Assembly (NCBI GenBank): GCA_028277885.1 | Contig: JANQFK010000043.1 | Span: forward strand, 34,568-98,567 | Length of the DNA stretch: 64,000 nt | Direction: 5' to 3' | From: Myxococcota bacterium | Lineage (GTDB): Bacteria; Myxococcota_A; UBA9160; UBA6930 | Shown here: positions 36,655 through 46,251 of the stretch, piece by piece | How positions within the stretch are numbered: the stretch's first letter is position 1 | Layout of the letters: each line of letters opens with the position of its first letter | Position numbers and translations under genes: made by a program | The notes under the pieces: model-generated | Seen by the model: only the letters and a program-made list of their open reading frames with translations | Database searches by the model: none | Told to the model about the DNA's origin: nothing

Positions 36655-37509
36655 TCAGTCCCTTCGGGTCAGGTTGCGCTTGGTGAAGAGCCCGGGCTCG
36701 ATCTCCGGCTCGAAGAGGATCTCCTCCACCTCGATGCGGGTCTCGTGGCCGGGCTTGTCGAGCGGCCGCATCACCCAGCGGTGGGGATAGGGGCGTCCGT
36801 CCACGTCCCGGAAGTCCGAGAAGGTCATGACGCGGAGCTTCTCGCCCTCCTCGTCGAAGAACTCCTGGCGCAGTGGCGCGGCGCGCTCCATCTCGACCCA
36901 GCTGAGGATCTTGCCCCAGACCACCGGCGCGTCCTCGTGGGGCCGGTAGTCGAGCACCCAGGCCCGCGCTCCCTCCCCGACGCCCTCGGGCGCCGGGTCG
37001 ATCCCGACCAGGAAGTGATCGTAGTCGTCGAGCTGGCTCGCCTCGCGCACCAGGTCGTCGTTGGTGAAGTCGCTCCCCATCCAGGACTGGAGCATCATCG
37101 AGGGCGGGATGCGGATGGTGCGCTCCACACGCGGGATGTAGTTCCAGAGGTTCGGGTGCAGCTTCAGGAACGTCATGCCGGCGTCCTTGGGCGGGGACAG
37201 GATGCGGATGAAGGCGCGCTTGCCCGGCCGGTCGTCCCAGGAGCGGAAGCGCAGCTCCCGCGGCGCCGGCAGCCGCGGCGAGACCACGACCATGCGCGCC
37301 GCCAGCTCGGTGATGGAGCCGCGGAACACGTCCTCGACGCGCTCCGCGATGGCGCGGGCGTCGGCGCCGTCGGGCGCGGGCTCGAGGGCCGCGGCCTCGG
37401 GCGGGACCGCGGCGGCGGTCGCCGCCGGGAGGGCGTCCTCGACGGCCGCCGCCGGCGCGAGCGCGAGCCCGAGCCCGACGGCGAGCAGCGGGACGAGTGC
37501 GGCCCTCAC
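36655..37509 (-). CDS. Outer-membrane lipoprotein-sorting (LolA-like) protein
   Basis: FIRILSPPKDAGMTFLKLHPNLWNYIPRVERTIRIPPSMMLQSWMGSDFTNDDLVREAS. Confidence 0.88.
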   Translation of the reverse strand: MRAALVPLLAVGLGLALAPAAAVEDALPAATAAAVPPEAAALEPAPDGADARAIAERVEDVFRGSITELAARMVVVSPRLPAPRELRFRSWDDRPGKRAFIRILSPPKDAGMTFLKLHPNLWNYIPRVERTIRIPPSMMLQSWMGSDFTNDDLVREASQLDDYDHFLVGIDPAPEGVGEGARAWVLDYRPHEDAPVVWGKILSWVEMERAAPLRQEFFDEEGEKLRVMTFSDFRDVDGRPYPHRWVMRPLDKPGHETRIEVEEILFEPEIEPGLFTKRNLTRRD

Positions 37510-38099
37510 GGCGCGTACCCCCGCAGCACCCCGTCCCACAGCACGCTCCAGTGGGACTCGGTGTCGAAGTCCGGGTCCACCATGGCCTGGAGCAGCATGC
37601 CCTCCATGGCGGCGGTGAGCCCCGCCGCCATGCCCTCGGCGGGCAGGTCGCGCACCTCGCCGCGATCGATCCCCACGCGCAGCAGCTCCGCGATCTGCTC
37701 GCGGGAGGCGCGCAGCACCTCGGCGTAGCGCTGGCGCGCGCTCGGGTGGCTCAGGAACTCCGCCCAGGCGCCCAGCAGGGCGCCCTCCCCCGACAGGCGG
37801 CGCAGCAGCAGCTCGGCGCCGGAGCGGATGCTCTCGAGCACGCCCCTGCCGTGGGCCGCGGCGTCGCGCCAGGCGCCGAAGATCTCCTCGGCGTAGCGGT
37901 CGAAGAGCGCCAGGAAGACCTGCTCCTTGCTGTCGAAGTGCCAGTAGAGGCTGCCCTTGGAGAGCCCCGAGGCCTGCACCAGGTCGTCCATGGTGGCGGC
38001 GTGGTAGCCCTTGGCGGCGATGCAGCGCAGCGCCGCGTCCAGGATCTGGGCGCGCCTCACCTCCGGCGGCTGGTTCCGGCGCATGGGGGTTGGACGCAC
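37506..38099 (-). CDS. TetR-family transcriptional regulator
   Basis: RRAQILDAALRCIAAKGYHAATMDDLVQASGLSKGSLYWHFDSKEQVFLAL. Confidence 0.93.
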   Translation of the reverse strand: MRPTPMRRNQPPEVRRAQILDAALRCIAAKGYHAATMDDLVQASGLSKGSLYWHFDSKEQVFLALFDRYAEEIFGAWRDAAAHGRGVLESIRSGAELLLRRLSGEGALLGAWAEFLSHPSARQRYAEVLRASREQIAELLRVGIDRGEVRDLPAEGMAAGLTAAMEGMLLQAMVDPDFDTESHWSVLWDGVLRGYAP

Positions 38100-38126
38100 G
38101 CGGCACTCCGATCATCGGGGTCACAA

Positions 38127-38140
38127 ACTGACTGGTCAGT
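38127..38140. promoter_or_regulatory. Candidate TetR operator
   Basis: Perfect inverted repeat ACTGAC-TG-GTCAGT 28 bp upstream of the tetR start. Confidence 0.65.
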
Positions 38141-38188
38141 CTAGTCGATCTCCCAGGAACCGCAAGGGCGGCCCGGCTGCGTCGCCCC

Positions 38189-38887
38189 CTACCCCTCCGC
38201 CGTGACCAGCGCGATCGCGAAGCCGTCGTGGCCCTTGCTGCCGACGGTCTGGATCGCCGTGGCGGTCACCCGGGGCTCGGCGGCGAGGCGCTCCAGGAAG
38301 GTGCGGATCCCCTGGACGCGGTCGTCGCGGGAGCCGGCGTCGAGGATCGCTCCCTCCCGCACCACGTTGTCGGCGACGAGGAGCGTCCCCACCCGGGAGA
38401 GCTTCAGCGCGTACTCGAGGTACTCCGGGTTGCGCGGCTTGTCGGCGTCGATGAAGACCAGGTCGAAGGGCCCGCCGTCCTCGGCGACGAGCTGTGCGAG
38501 GGCGTCGAGGGCCGGGCCCACGCACACCTCGACGCGCCCGGCGAGCCCCGCGCGCTCGAGGTTGCGCCGCGCCACCTCGGCGTGGAGGGGCTCCGCCTCG
38601 AGGGTGACGAGACGGCCCTCGGGCGGCAGGGCCCGCGCCAGCCAGATGCTGCTGTAGCCGGCCAGGGTGCCGATCTCGAGGATGCGGTGCGCCCGCGCGA
38701 GGCGCGCGAGCAGGCCCAGGAGCTTGCCCTGGTTGGGCGCGACCTCGTGGGGCGGGAGCCCGGCCTCGCGGCTCTCGCGCTGCGCGGCCTCGAGCGTCGC
38801 GTCCTCGGGCGCGAGCCGCTCGACGAGGTACCGGTCGACGGCGCTCCACAGGTCCGGCCCTCCCCCGCTCCTGCCGCCCTCGCCCAT
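38189..38887 (-). CDS. Class I SAM-dependent O-methyltransferase (CCoAOMT/COMT-like)
   Basis: ILEIGTLAGYSSIWLARALPPEGRLVTLEAEP...FDLVFIDADKPRNPEYLEYAL. Confidence 0.88.
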   Translation of the reverse strand: MGEGGRSGGGPDLWSAVDRYLVERLAPEDATLEAAQRESREAGLPPHEVAPNQGKLLGLLARLARAHRILEIGTLAGYSSIWLARALPPEGRLVTLEAEPLHAEVARRNLERAGLAGRVEVCVGPALDALAQLVAEDGGPFDLVFIDADKPRNPEYLEYALKLSRVGTLLVADNVVREGAILDAGSRDDRVQGIRTFLERLAAEPRVTATAIQTVGSKGHDGFAIALVTAEG

Positions 38888-38888
38888 C

Positions 38889-39416
38889 TCAGACGGCCGC
38901 CAGCCGCGCCGCGACCTGGCGGGCCGCCTCGTCGGGCGTGTGGGTCTCGGTGTCGACCTCGAGGTCGCACCGGAGGGGCGGGTACTCGAAGGCCCCCGCC
39001 TCGCGCAGCTCGCGGTAGCGCTCCACCGAGGTCAGCTTCCCGAAGGTCTCCCGGGAGACGTTGGGCATGCGCCGCTCGAGCTCGGCCTCGCCGCAGCGCA
39101 GCCCGACCCAGAGCACCCGGCCGCCGTCGGCGCGCACGACCGTCTCGGCCTCGGCGGGAAAGCCCGGTCCCACGGTCCGCTCGGGCGCGAAGGTGAAGAT
39201 CAGCGAGAGGCCGCCGCGCGCGGCCTCCCGGAACACCGACAGCCAGAGCTCCTCGCGCAGCGCGACGAAGGGTGCGCTCCCGAACTCGAACACCGACTCC
39301 AGCAGGTCGACGGCCAGGTGGTTGTGGAACAGGCGGAAGCCCGTGAGCGCCTGGAGCTCGCGCCCCACGGTGAGCTTCCCGGCGCCGGGCGGTCCGTGCA
39401 GGAATACCAGCCACAC
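38889..39416 (-). CDS. P-loop nucleotide kinase-like protein
   Basis: WLVFLHGPPGAGKLTVGRELQALTGFRLFHNHLAVDLLESVF. Confidence 0.78.
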   Translation of the reverse strand: MWLVFLHGPPGAGKLTVGRELQALTGFRLFHNHLAVDLLESVFEFGSAPFVALREELWLSVFREAARGGLSLIFTFAPERTVGPGFPAEAETVVRADGGRVLWVGLRCGEAELERRMPNVSRETFGKLTSVERYRELREAGAFEYPPLRCDLEVDTETHTPDEAARQVAARLAAV

Positions 39417-39436
39417 GACGCCGCCACGATACCCCA

Positions 39437-39503
39437 GCCAGGAGTCCGACCCAGGATGGGTCGGCCTGCTCCGCCGAGCGAGCCCGAAGGGCTCGCTCGG
39501 CTA
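39437..39503. repeat. Interspersed hairpin element copy 4 (short form A-B)
   Basis: CCGACCCAGGATGGGTCGG...GCGAGCCCGAAGGGCTCGC TCGGCTAG; the border CTAG supplies the GNAT gene stop. Confidence 0.85.
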
Positions 39504-39959
39504 GCGGACCGGGGACCCGACCAGCTCGAGCACGTGGGTCGCGTCGGGCTCATCGACCCGGACGAAACCCAGGCTCTCGTAGAACGCGCCTGCGTGGCGC
39601 GTGCGCAGGCGCAGGCGCTCGAAGCGGGGCGCGGCCCGCCGGACGAGCTCGCGCACCAGCGCCGCGCCCAGCCCCCTCCCGCGGGCTCCGGGCTCGACGT
39701 AGAGGTGCCGGACGCGCCCCACCCCCGGCTCCGCGCAGTACGGGTCGACGTTCAGCCCACCGAAGCCGCGGAGCTCCGAGGCCTCGTGGACCCCGAGGAA
39801 GACCTCGCCCGGCGCATCGAAGCGGTTCGCACCCGAGTGCCACTCCCGAACGAGTCGCTCGACGAAGGGAAAGCCCTCGTCGAGGCCGGCCTCCACCAGG
39901 CGTCCGATGCCGTCGGGGAGGTCGCGGTGGAGGCGAACGCCCTGGCCGTCGTCGCTCAC
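39501..39959 (-). CDS. GNAT-family N-acetyltransferase
   Basis: VRHLYVEPGARGRGLGAALVRELVRRA...RHAGAFYESLGFVRV. Confidence 0.85.
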   Translation of the reverse strand: MSDDGQGVRLHRDLPDGIGRLVEAGLDEGFPFVERLVREWHSGANRFDAPGEVFLGVHEASELRGFGGLNVDPYCAEPGVGRVRHLYVEPGARGRGLGAALVRELVRRAAPRFERLRLRTRHAGAFYESLGFVRVDEPDATHVLELVGSPVR

Positions 39960-40285
39960 GATCGAGCCCCTTCCGACCCCGTCGGGCTCACCGAACCCGC
40001 CGAGCCGACGGGAACCTATCGCAGCTCCCTCGGAGCGGACGAGATTGCGCTTGACCCCTTGGCGGGGATGGGATGGAGGCACTCTTCCTCCAACGGGAGA
40101 CCGACCCTGTCTGCACGGAAGCGCGGGCTGGCCAGCTGCGCGCGGCACGTCTCCCCGGTGGCCCTCCCCCCGGCCCCGGGACCGCCGCGCCTCCACACGA
40201 AGCAAGCCCCACTCGCGGCGGAGCCCGGCTCCGCCGCCGTCCTGCATGCGCCGGGCGCGCTCGCCCGGCGTCGAAGGAGACGTCC

Positions 40286-40858
40286 GTGTCGACTCTGGTG
40301 ATGGTGAAGAAGGATGGCGAGCCGTGCATGGCCGCGGAGACCCTGACGTGCTTCGGCTCGCGCAAGCACGGCCCGCTACGTCGCGCGCCCCGAGAAGATC
40401 ATCCGGGTGGGGAGCTCCTACCTCGGCGTGGTGGGGTGGAGCGTCTCGCGGACCGTGGTCGAGAGCGCCCTCGGGCACGGCCTCGAGCTCCCGGAGTTCC
40501 GCGACGAGGGCGAGCTCTTCGAGCTCTCCCGGGAGCCCCACCGGAAGCTCGAGGAACCAGTACTTCCTGCACGCGGCCGGGGAGCGGGCTCGATCCCTAC
40601 GAGCCGTCCCACCTCACGATGTTCGTGATGAACCGGTTCGGCCTGTTCGCGCTGTACTCGCTGCGCTCCGTGGAGCAGTGCGAGCGCTTCGCCGCCATCG
40701 GGAGCGGATCCCGCTACGCGCTGGGAGCGATGCACGCGGCCTACGAGCTGGAGGTGCCGGCCGAGGACGTCGCCCGGCTCGGGGTCGAGGCCGCGATCGA
40801 GTTCGACGACGGCTCCTACGGCCCGGTCACGCTCGAGAGGATGAAGCTCGAAGCCTGA
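40286..40858 (+). pseudogene. HslV/proteasome-beta-like Ntn-hydrolase gene interrupted by three +1 frameshifts
   Basis: Segments in three frames: VSTLVMVKKDGEPCMAAETLTCFGSRK | ARYVARPEKIIRVGSSYLGVVGWSVSRTVVESAL | NQYFLHAAGERA | LDPYEPSHLTMFVMNRFGLFALYSLRSVEQCERFAAIGSGSRYALGAMHAAYEL...; SD AAGGAG before GTG. Confidence 0.72.
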
Positions 40859-40878
40859 GGGCACGGAGCCGGTCGCCG

Positions 40879-40946
40879 CTAGGAGGCCGACCCAGGATGG
40901 GTCGGCTTCCGCCGCAAAGCGAGCCCGAAGGGCTCGCTCAGCCAGG
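40879..40946. repeat. Interspersed hairpin element copy 5 (short form)
   Basis: CTAGGAGGCCGACCCAGGATGGGTCGGCTTCCGCCGCAAAGCGAGCCCGAAGGGCTCGCTCAGCCAGG. Confidence 0.87.
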
Positions 40947-41452
40947 CGGCCGGCTCCGACGCCTCGGGGGCCCGCCCCACCGTGCCTCGGGACGGGGGGA
41001 GCCGCCAGGCCGAGATGGGGCCGTAGCGGCCCCGAGCCCGGATCGCCCAGGGGACGACGAAGGCCAGACCCAGCACGGGCAGCCACCAGGCGGCGCGAAG
41101 CTGGGCGACGGTGCCGAGGTCGACCGGCAGCGGGTGGTGGGAGTCGAGGGCGGCCAGGAGCCAGACGAGGGCGTTGTTGGCGACGTGCACGAGGGTGGGT
41201 GGCCACGAGCCGGGGGAAGTGCGGGCACAGGTCCGTCGGCGAGAGGCCGGCGCGGCGCACCCAGAGGGCCGGGAAGACCAGGATCAGGAGACTCGAGCAC
41301 AGCGCGAGAGCGGCGTCGGGAGCCGGGTCGTCGAGAACGGCACCGTCCAGCCACGCGGGCCAGATCGCGACGACGGCCAGCCCGCTCAGCACCTCCGCGA
41401 AGAGCAGCCAGGAGATCAGGTAGCGCGCGCGGATCCTGTCGAAGGGAGACAC
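40879..41452 (-). pseudogene. Degenerate membrane-protein gene, CPBP (CAAX-protease-like) fragments in two frames
   Basis: MSPFDRIRARYLISWLLFAEVLSGLAVVAIW... in one frame; PPTLVHVANNALVWLLAALDSHHPL... in another; C-terminus read through repeat copy 5. Confidence 0.5.
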
Positions 41453-41461
41453 GGCGGCTCC

Positions 41462-44272
41462 CTAGGGCCCGACCGACGCCTCGCGCCGCCACACCCCGTC
41501 CGGCCCGCGGCGCAGCTCGCTCGTCGGCCAGTAGCGCAGGTCGAGCTCGAGGGTGCGGACCTCGGGCTTGCCCTCGAGGGTCTCGAGGCGCAGCTGGATG
41601 GAGCCGCGGTCCTCCACGCCCGCCACCGCGGCGAGCAGGGCGTCGAGATCGGGCGTGGGCACGCCGTTCACCGCCAGGATGCGGCGGCCGGCGCGCAGGC
41701 GGTGGCGCTGGGCGGGGGACCCGGCGCGGCGGGCGGCCACGTAGACGCCCTCGCGCGGCACGCCGCGCTGGACGGCGACGCTGCGGTGGGGGCGCTGGAG
41801 CACGGCCCCGGCGAAGAGCAGCACGCGGTCGGTGTCGGCGCCGCCCACCTCGGTGGTGGGCACGCGGAGCTCGAGGGGCGCGCCGTCGCGCACCAGGCGC
41901 AGCATCACGTCGGGCGCCTGGGACGCGCGCTCCACCTCGCGGAAGCGGGTGACGGTCCGCCCGTTCAGTGCCAGCAGGATGTCGCCGGGCTCGAGCAGGC
42001 CCCGGGCCGCGGTGTCGGCCGCGATGCGCAGCACCGAGAGCGCCTGGCGACCCTCGGCGTCGTGGGCCTCCAGGGCGGCAGCCTCCGCCTCGGGCAGGCC
42101 CCGCGCCCGGGCCTCGGCGAGGGAGAGCGGCGCGAGCTCCACGCCGAGGGTCCGCCAGCCCAGGCCCTCCCCGGAGCGCAGGCCCGGGAGCAGCTCGCTC
42201 ACGAACCCGATGGGCAGGCCGGCGAGCGAGGCCCGGGGCTTGGCGCCTCCGCCCGAGAAGGAGCTCCAGAGCCCGAGCACCCGCCCCCTGCGGTCGGCCA
42301 GCACCCCGCCCACGGTGGAGAGGGTCTCGGTGAGGAGCGCCAGCTCGATGTTGGACTCGCGGAAGCGCGGCGCGCCCGAGGGCGCCACCGCGGCGGCCTC
42401 GAAGCGTGCCACCTCGGTCTCCCGGGCCACCGGGTTCTGGCGCGCGTTCAGCCCCACCAGCCAGAGCTTGCGGCCCGGCTCGAGCCTGCCCGGAGCGAGG
42501 CGCGCGCTGCGCACCGGGGTGCCGGCCAGGAGCACCGGGTCGTAGCCCACGAAGGCGAGGTTGTGCTCGGGATGCAGGGCCAGCACGCGGCCCGGCACCC
42601 GCGCCGAGCGGGCGAAGGTGAGGGTCACGTCGCCGAGCGTGATGGGGACGGTGTCGCGGTCCACCACCACGATGCCGGCCTCGGCGTCGACGACGAGTCC
42701 GGTCCCGGAGAAGGCGGCGCCGTGGACGCCGTCGATGCGGTGGGGGATGTCGAACTCGACGAACACCAGGGACGGCGCGAGGGCCCGGGCGGGGCGCGGT
42801 CCGCCGTTCGGGAACGCGGTCGCGATGGGCTCCGGGGCGCGCGGCTGCGGAGGCGCCGGGGCCTCCTCGCAGGGCCAGCTGCCGTCCTCGGGCGACAGCC
42901 GGCACGTCCGCAGCGGGAACCAGCGCCGGTCCACCTCGAGCACCGCGACCCGCGTCCGCTGGGGCTCGCCGAGCGCCCGCCAGCGCAGCGGAACCCGCGT
43001 GCGGTCCGGGAGCGCCGCGATGCGCGCGGCGAAGTCCTCGAGACCCTCCACGGGACGGCCCGCCAGCTGGGTGAGGATGGCGCGGCCGGGCACCCGCGCG
43101 CGCCGCAGCCCGTAGCCCGGCGCGGCCACGTAGACGCCCCGCGCCGGCACCCCGTAGCTGCGCGCCTGCTGGTAGGAGAGCGGGTGGATCACGCCGCCGC
43201 CCATCTCGAGGTAGCGGTCCGGCGTGATGGCGTGGAGGTCGCCCACGACGAGCTCGATGGCGAGGGGCTCGCCGCGACGCTCGACGTCGAGGACGACGCC
43301 CTCCCCCACCGCCTCGTCGAGGTGCGCCTCGAGGATCGCGAAGTCGTCCACGCGCCGGCCGTCCACGCGCAACACCACGTCGCCGGGCTCGAGGCGCTCG
43401 TGGGCCGGCCCCTCGGGCACGACGTCCCGCACCACCAGGCGCCCGGTGGCGTCCGGGACGGCCTCGCGCAACGCGCTCTCGGTCTCCCGGCGCAGGCCCA
43501 GGCGGCGCAGCTCGTCGAAGGGCTCGTGGCGGAAGGTGGCCTGGAGGGTGCCCCGCGGCACGGGCTCGCCGCGGCGCACCAGCTCCAGGGCGCGCACGAC
43601 CCGGTCGAGGGGCAGGAAGAAGCTCGCCGACGCGCCCGAGCGCGCGCCGGCGTTGAGCGCCACGGCGCGGCCGCGGCGATCGATCACGGGCGAGCCCGAG
43701 GAGCCGCCCGAGGTGCCCGAGGCCGCCTGGAAGTAGAAGGTGTTGAAGTCGTTGTAGCGGCCGCGCCCGTAGGTCGGGGCCTCGCGGTCGAGGCGCGCCA
43801 GGGTGCCGTCGAGGATGGAGAGCTTCTCGCCGGCGTCGTTCCCGATCACCCGCACCTCGATCCCCACCCGGGCGCCGCGAGGCTCCAGTGGGATCTCGCG
43901 CAGGGTCATGAAGCGCACGTCCGCGGGATCGAAGCGGAAGAAGCCGAAGTCGTGCACCGGGTCCCGGTAGATCGGCACCACGTCCACCTTCTCGTGGTTC
44001 AGGAACACGGCCTGGGCGGTCACCGGGCCGGGCCGCACCACGTGGCGGTTGGTGAGGATCAGGCCCCGGCGGGCGTCCACCACGAAGCCCGTCGCGTTGG
44101 CGACGGCGGCGCCGTCGGTGTCGAAGGGGCGCGTGGCGCTCACCCGCAGCGCCACCACGGCGGGCACGGCGCGATCGAGCACCGCGGTCCAGTCGCCGGG
44201 CGCGGCGGGAGCCGGCGCGGGAAGCAGCAGGGCGATCAGGAGGCCCAGCCGGGCCGGCCGGCCTCGGCTCAC
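41462..44272 (-). CDS. Tandem HtrA/Nma111-like trypsin-like protease with PDZ domains; second protease domain degenerate
   Basis: First domain LTNRHVV / HDFGFF / GTSGGSSGSPVID; second domain GTGLVVDAEAGIVVVDRDTVP / EHNLAFV / TLSTVGGVLADRRG; PDZ-like segments after each. Confidence 0.85.
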   Translation of the reverse strand: MSRGRPARLGLLIALLLPAPAPAAPGDWTAVLDRAVPAVVALRVSATRPFDTDGAAVANATGFVVDARRGLILTNRHVVRPGPVTAQAVFLNHEKVDVVPIYRDPVHDFGFFRFDPADVRFMTLREIPLEPRGARVGIEVRVIGNDAGEKLSILDGTLARLDREAPTYGRGRYNDFNTFYFQAASGTSGGSSGSPVIDRRGRAVALNAGARSGASASFFLPLDRVVRALELVRRGEPVPRGTLQATFRHEPFDELRRLGLRRETESALREAVPDATGRLVVRDVVPEGPAHERLEPGDVVLRVDGRRVDDFAILEAHLDEAVGEGVVLDVERRGEPLAIELVVGDLHAITPDRYLEMGGGVIHPLSYQQARSYGVPARGVYVAAPGYGLRRARVPGRAILTQLAGRPVEGLEDFAARIAALPDRTRVPLRWRALGEPQRTRVAVLEVDRRWFPLRTCRLSPEDGSWPCEEAPAPPQPRAPEPIATAFPNGGPRPARALAPSLVFVEFDIPHRIDGVHGAAFSGTGLVVDAEAGIVVVDRDTVPITLGDVTLTFARSARVPGRVLALHPEHNLAFVGYDPVLLAGTPVRSARLAPGRLEPGRKLWLVGLNARQNPVARETEVARFEAAAVAPSGAPRFRESNIELALLTETLSTVGGVLADRRGRVLGLWSSFSGGGAKPRASLAGLPIGFVSELLPGLRSGEGLGWRTLGVELAPLSLAEARARGLPEAEAAALEAHDAEGRQALSVLRIAADTAARGLLEPGDILLALNGRTVTRFREVERASQAPDVMLRLVRDGAPLELRVPTTEVGGADTDRVLLFAGAVLQRPHRSVAVQRGVPREGVYVAARRAGSPAQRHRLRAGRRILAVNGVPTPDLDALLAAVAGVEDRGSIQLRLETLEGKPEVRTLELDLRYWPTSELRRGPDGVWRREASVGP

Positions 44273-44889
44273 GTGGTGCCCGCCGCGCCGCGCGACGGGA
44301 GGATGCGGTCGAGGTAGCGCTTCACGTACTTGCCGAGCACGTCGGCCTCGAGGTTCACCGGCGTCCCCGGCGCCAGCTCGCCGAGGGTGGTGACCGCCAG
44401 GGTGTGGGGGATGAGGGCGACGTCGAAGCCCTCGGCCTCGACCCCCACCACGGTGAGGGAGACGCCCTCGATGGCGACGGAGCCCTTCTCGACCAGCCAG
44501 CCGGCGAAGTCGGCGTCGCAGTCGACGAAGAGCTGCACGTCGTCGCCGCGGCGGCGCAGCTCGCGCACCCGGCCCGTGCCGTCGACGTGGCCTTGCACGA
44601 TGTGGCCGTCGAGGCGCGCGTCGGCCCGCATCGCCCGTTCGAGGTTCACCCGGGAGCCCTCCCCGAGGCGCCCGAGGGCGGTCCGCTCCAGGGTCTCGCG
44701 CACGGCGTCGAAGGCCAGGCACCCCTCGCCGAGCTCCGCCACGGTGAGGCAGGCGCCGTTCACCGCCACGCTGTCGCCGAGCGCGACCCCCTCGGTGACC
44801 TCCGGCGCCTCCACCACGAGGCGCACCCGGCCCTCCTCGGGCTTCAGCGAGGTGACGGTGCCGACGGTCTCGACGATCCCGGTGAACAC
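44269..44889 (-). CDS. ribE: Riboflavin synthase alpha chain
   Basis: MFTGIVETVGTVTSL...VNGACLTV...HIVQGHVDGTG...VAIEGVSLTV. Confidence 0.95.
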   Translation of the reverse strand: MFTGIVETVGTVTSLKPEEGRVRLVVEAPEVTEGVALGDSVAVNGACLTVAELGEGCLAFDAVRETLERTALGRLGEGSRVNLERAMRADARLDGHIVQGHVDGTGRVRELRRRGDDVQLFVDCDADFAGWLVEKGSVAIEGVSLTVVGVEAEGFDVALIPHTLAVTTLGELAPGTPVNLEADVLGKYVKRYLDRILPSRGAAGTT

Positions 44890-44898
44890 GGCCGGCCC

Positions 44899-46251
44899 TC
44901 AGGCGCCGAAGCGGCGCTCGATCTCCCGGAGCATGGTGTCGCGCACCCGCTCGTAGTCGGCGGGCAGCTCGATGGGCGGATTCGGCAGCTCGGACTGGAT
45001 GCCCTCGAGCTCCATGTTGTGGTAGCGCACCTTGAAGTCGACGAACTTGAGGCCGTGGGCGGTGGAGATCACCACCACGCGGTCCGAGGGCTTGATGCGC
45101 CCGTCGTCCACCAGCTTGCGCGTCACGGCCAGGGCCACGCCGGTGTGGGGGCAGTTGAACAGGCCGGTGCGGTCGGCGTGGGCACAGGCCTCGGCCAGCT
45201 CGGACTCGCTGGCCTGCTCCACGATGCCGTCGAAGCGCTGGATGGCGTCCACCGCCTTCCGGTAGGAGACCGGGTTCCCGATCTGGATCGCCGAGGCCAG
45301 GGTGGGCCGCGCCGCGATGGGCTCGAACACCCGGAAGTCGCGCTGGTAGGCGAGGTAGAGCGGGTTGGCCTGCTCCGCCTGGGCGCACACGATGCGCGGG
45401 CGACGGGACACCAGGCCCAGCTCCAGCATCATGTCGAACCCCTTGGCGAGGGCCGACACGTTGCCCAGGTTGCCGCCGGGAATCACGATCCAGTCCGGCA
45501 CCTCCCAGTCGAACTGCTGCACGATCTCGATGCCGACGGTCTTCTGGCCTTCGATGCGCAGGCTGTTCATGGAGTTGGCCAGGTAGATCCCGTCGCGCTC
45601 GGCCACCTGCTTCACGATCTCCATGCAGCCGTCGAAGTCGGTGTCCAGGGCGAAGACGATGGCGCCGTTCGCCACGGGCTGGATCAGCTGGGCCAGCGAG
45701 ATCTTGCCCCGGGGCAGGAACACGATGGCGGGGATCCCGGCGCCCGCCGCGTAGGCGGCCAGGGCGGCCGAGGTGTCCCCCGTGGACGCGCAGGCCACGG
45801 CGCGCACCGGCTTCCCGCGGGCGATCATCTCCTTCACCATGGAGACGAGCACCGTCATGCCGAGATCCTTGAAGGAGCCGGTGTGGGTGTTGCCGCAGAG
45901 CTTGAGCCAGAGGTCGTCGAGGCCGAGCTCCCGGCCGTAGCGCTCGGCCCAGAACAGGTTCGTGTGGCCTTCGTACATCGAGACGACGTTCTCGTTGTCG
46001 ATCTCGGGGAGCACCCACTCCTTCTTGCCCCAGACCCCCGAGCCGTAGGGCCAGGAGTTCTTGTGGGCGCGCTCCTCGAACAGGGCCTTCCACTCCGCGC
46101 CCGGGGTCTTGCGCAGCTCGTCCATGTCGTGGACGACCTGCAGCAGCCCGCCCTCGGCGTCGGTGTAGACGACCTCGTCGAGGGGATGGCGCTCGGCGGG
46201 GTTCGCGAGGCTCTCGAACCAGGCGCGGTAGCGGGGCTTGTCGTCCACCAT
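44899..46251 (-). CDS. thrC: Threonine synthase
   Basis: [19 protein letters not shown]...[16 protein letters not shown]...[12 protein letters not shown]. Confidence 0.93.
   Translation of the reverse strand: MVDDKPRYRAWFESLANPAERHPLDEVVYTDAEGGLLQVVHDMDELRKTPGAEWKALFEERAHKNSWPYGSGVWGKKEWVLPEIDNENVVSMYEGHTNLFWAERYGRELGLDDLWLKLCGNTHTGSFKDLGMTVLVSMVKEMIARGKPVRAVACASTGDTSAALAAYAAGAGIPAIVFLPRGKISLAQLIQPVANGAIVFALDTDFDGCMEIVKQVAERDGIYLANSMNSLRIEGQKTVGIEIVQQFDWEVPDWIVIPGGNLGNVSALAKGFDMMLELGLVSRRPRIVCAQAEQANPLYLAYQRDFRVFEPIAARPTLASAIQIGNPVSYRKAVDAIQRFDGIVEQASESELAEACAHADRTGLFNCPHTGVALAVTRKLVDDGRIKPSDRVVVISTAHGLKFVDFKVRYHNMELEGIQSELPNPPIELPADYERVRDTMLREIERRFGA

Noticed and set aside
38127-38140. TetR operator as transposon target duplication
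   Set aside because: Inverted, not direct, repeat located at the expected autoregulatory position.
41111-44317. 1068-aa plus-strand ORF
   Set aside because: Antisense to the HtrA/PDZ gene; no recognisable domain, typical GC-rich shadow.
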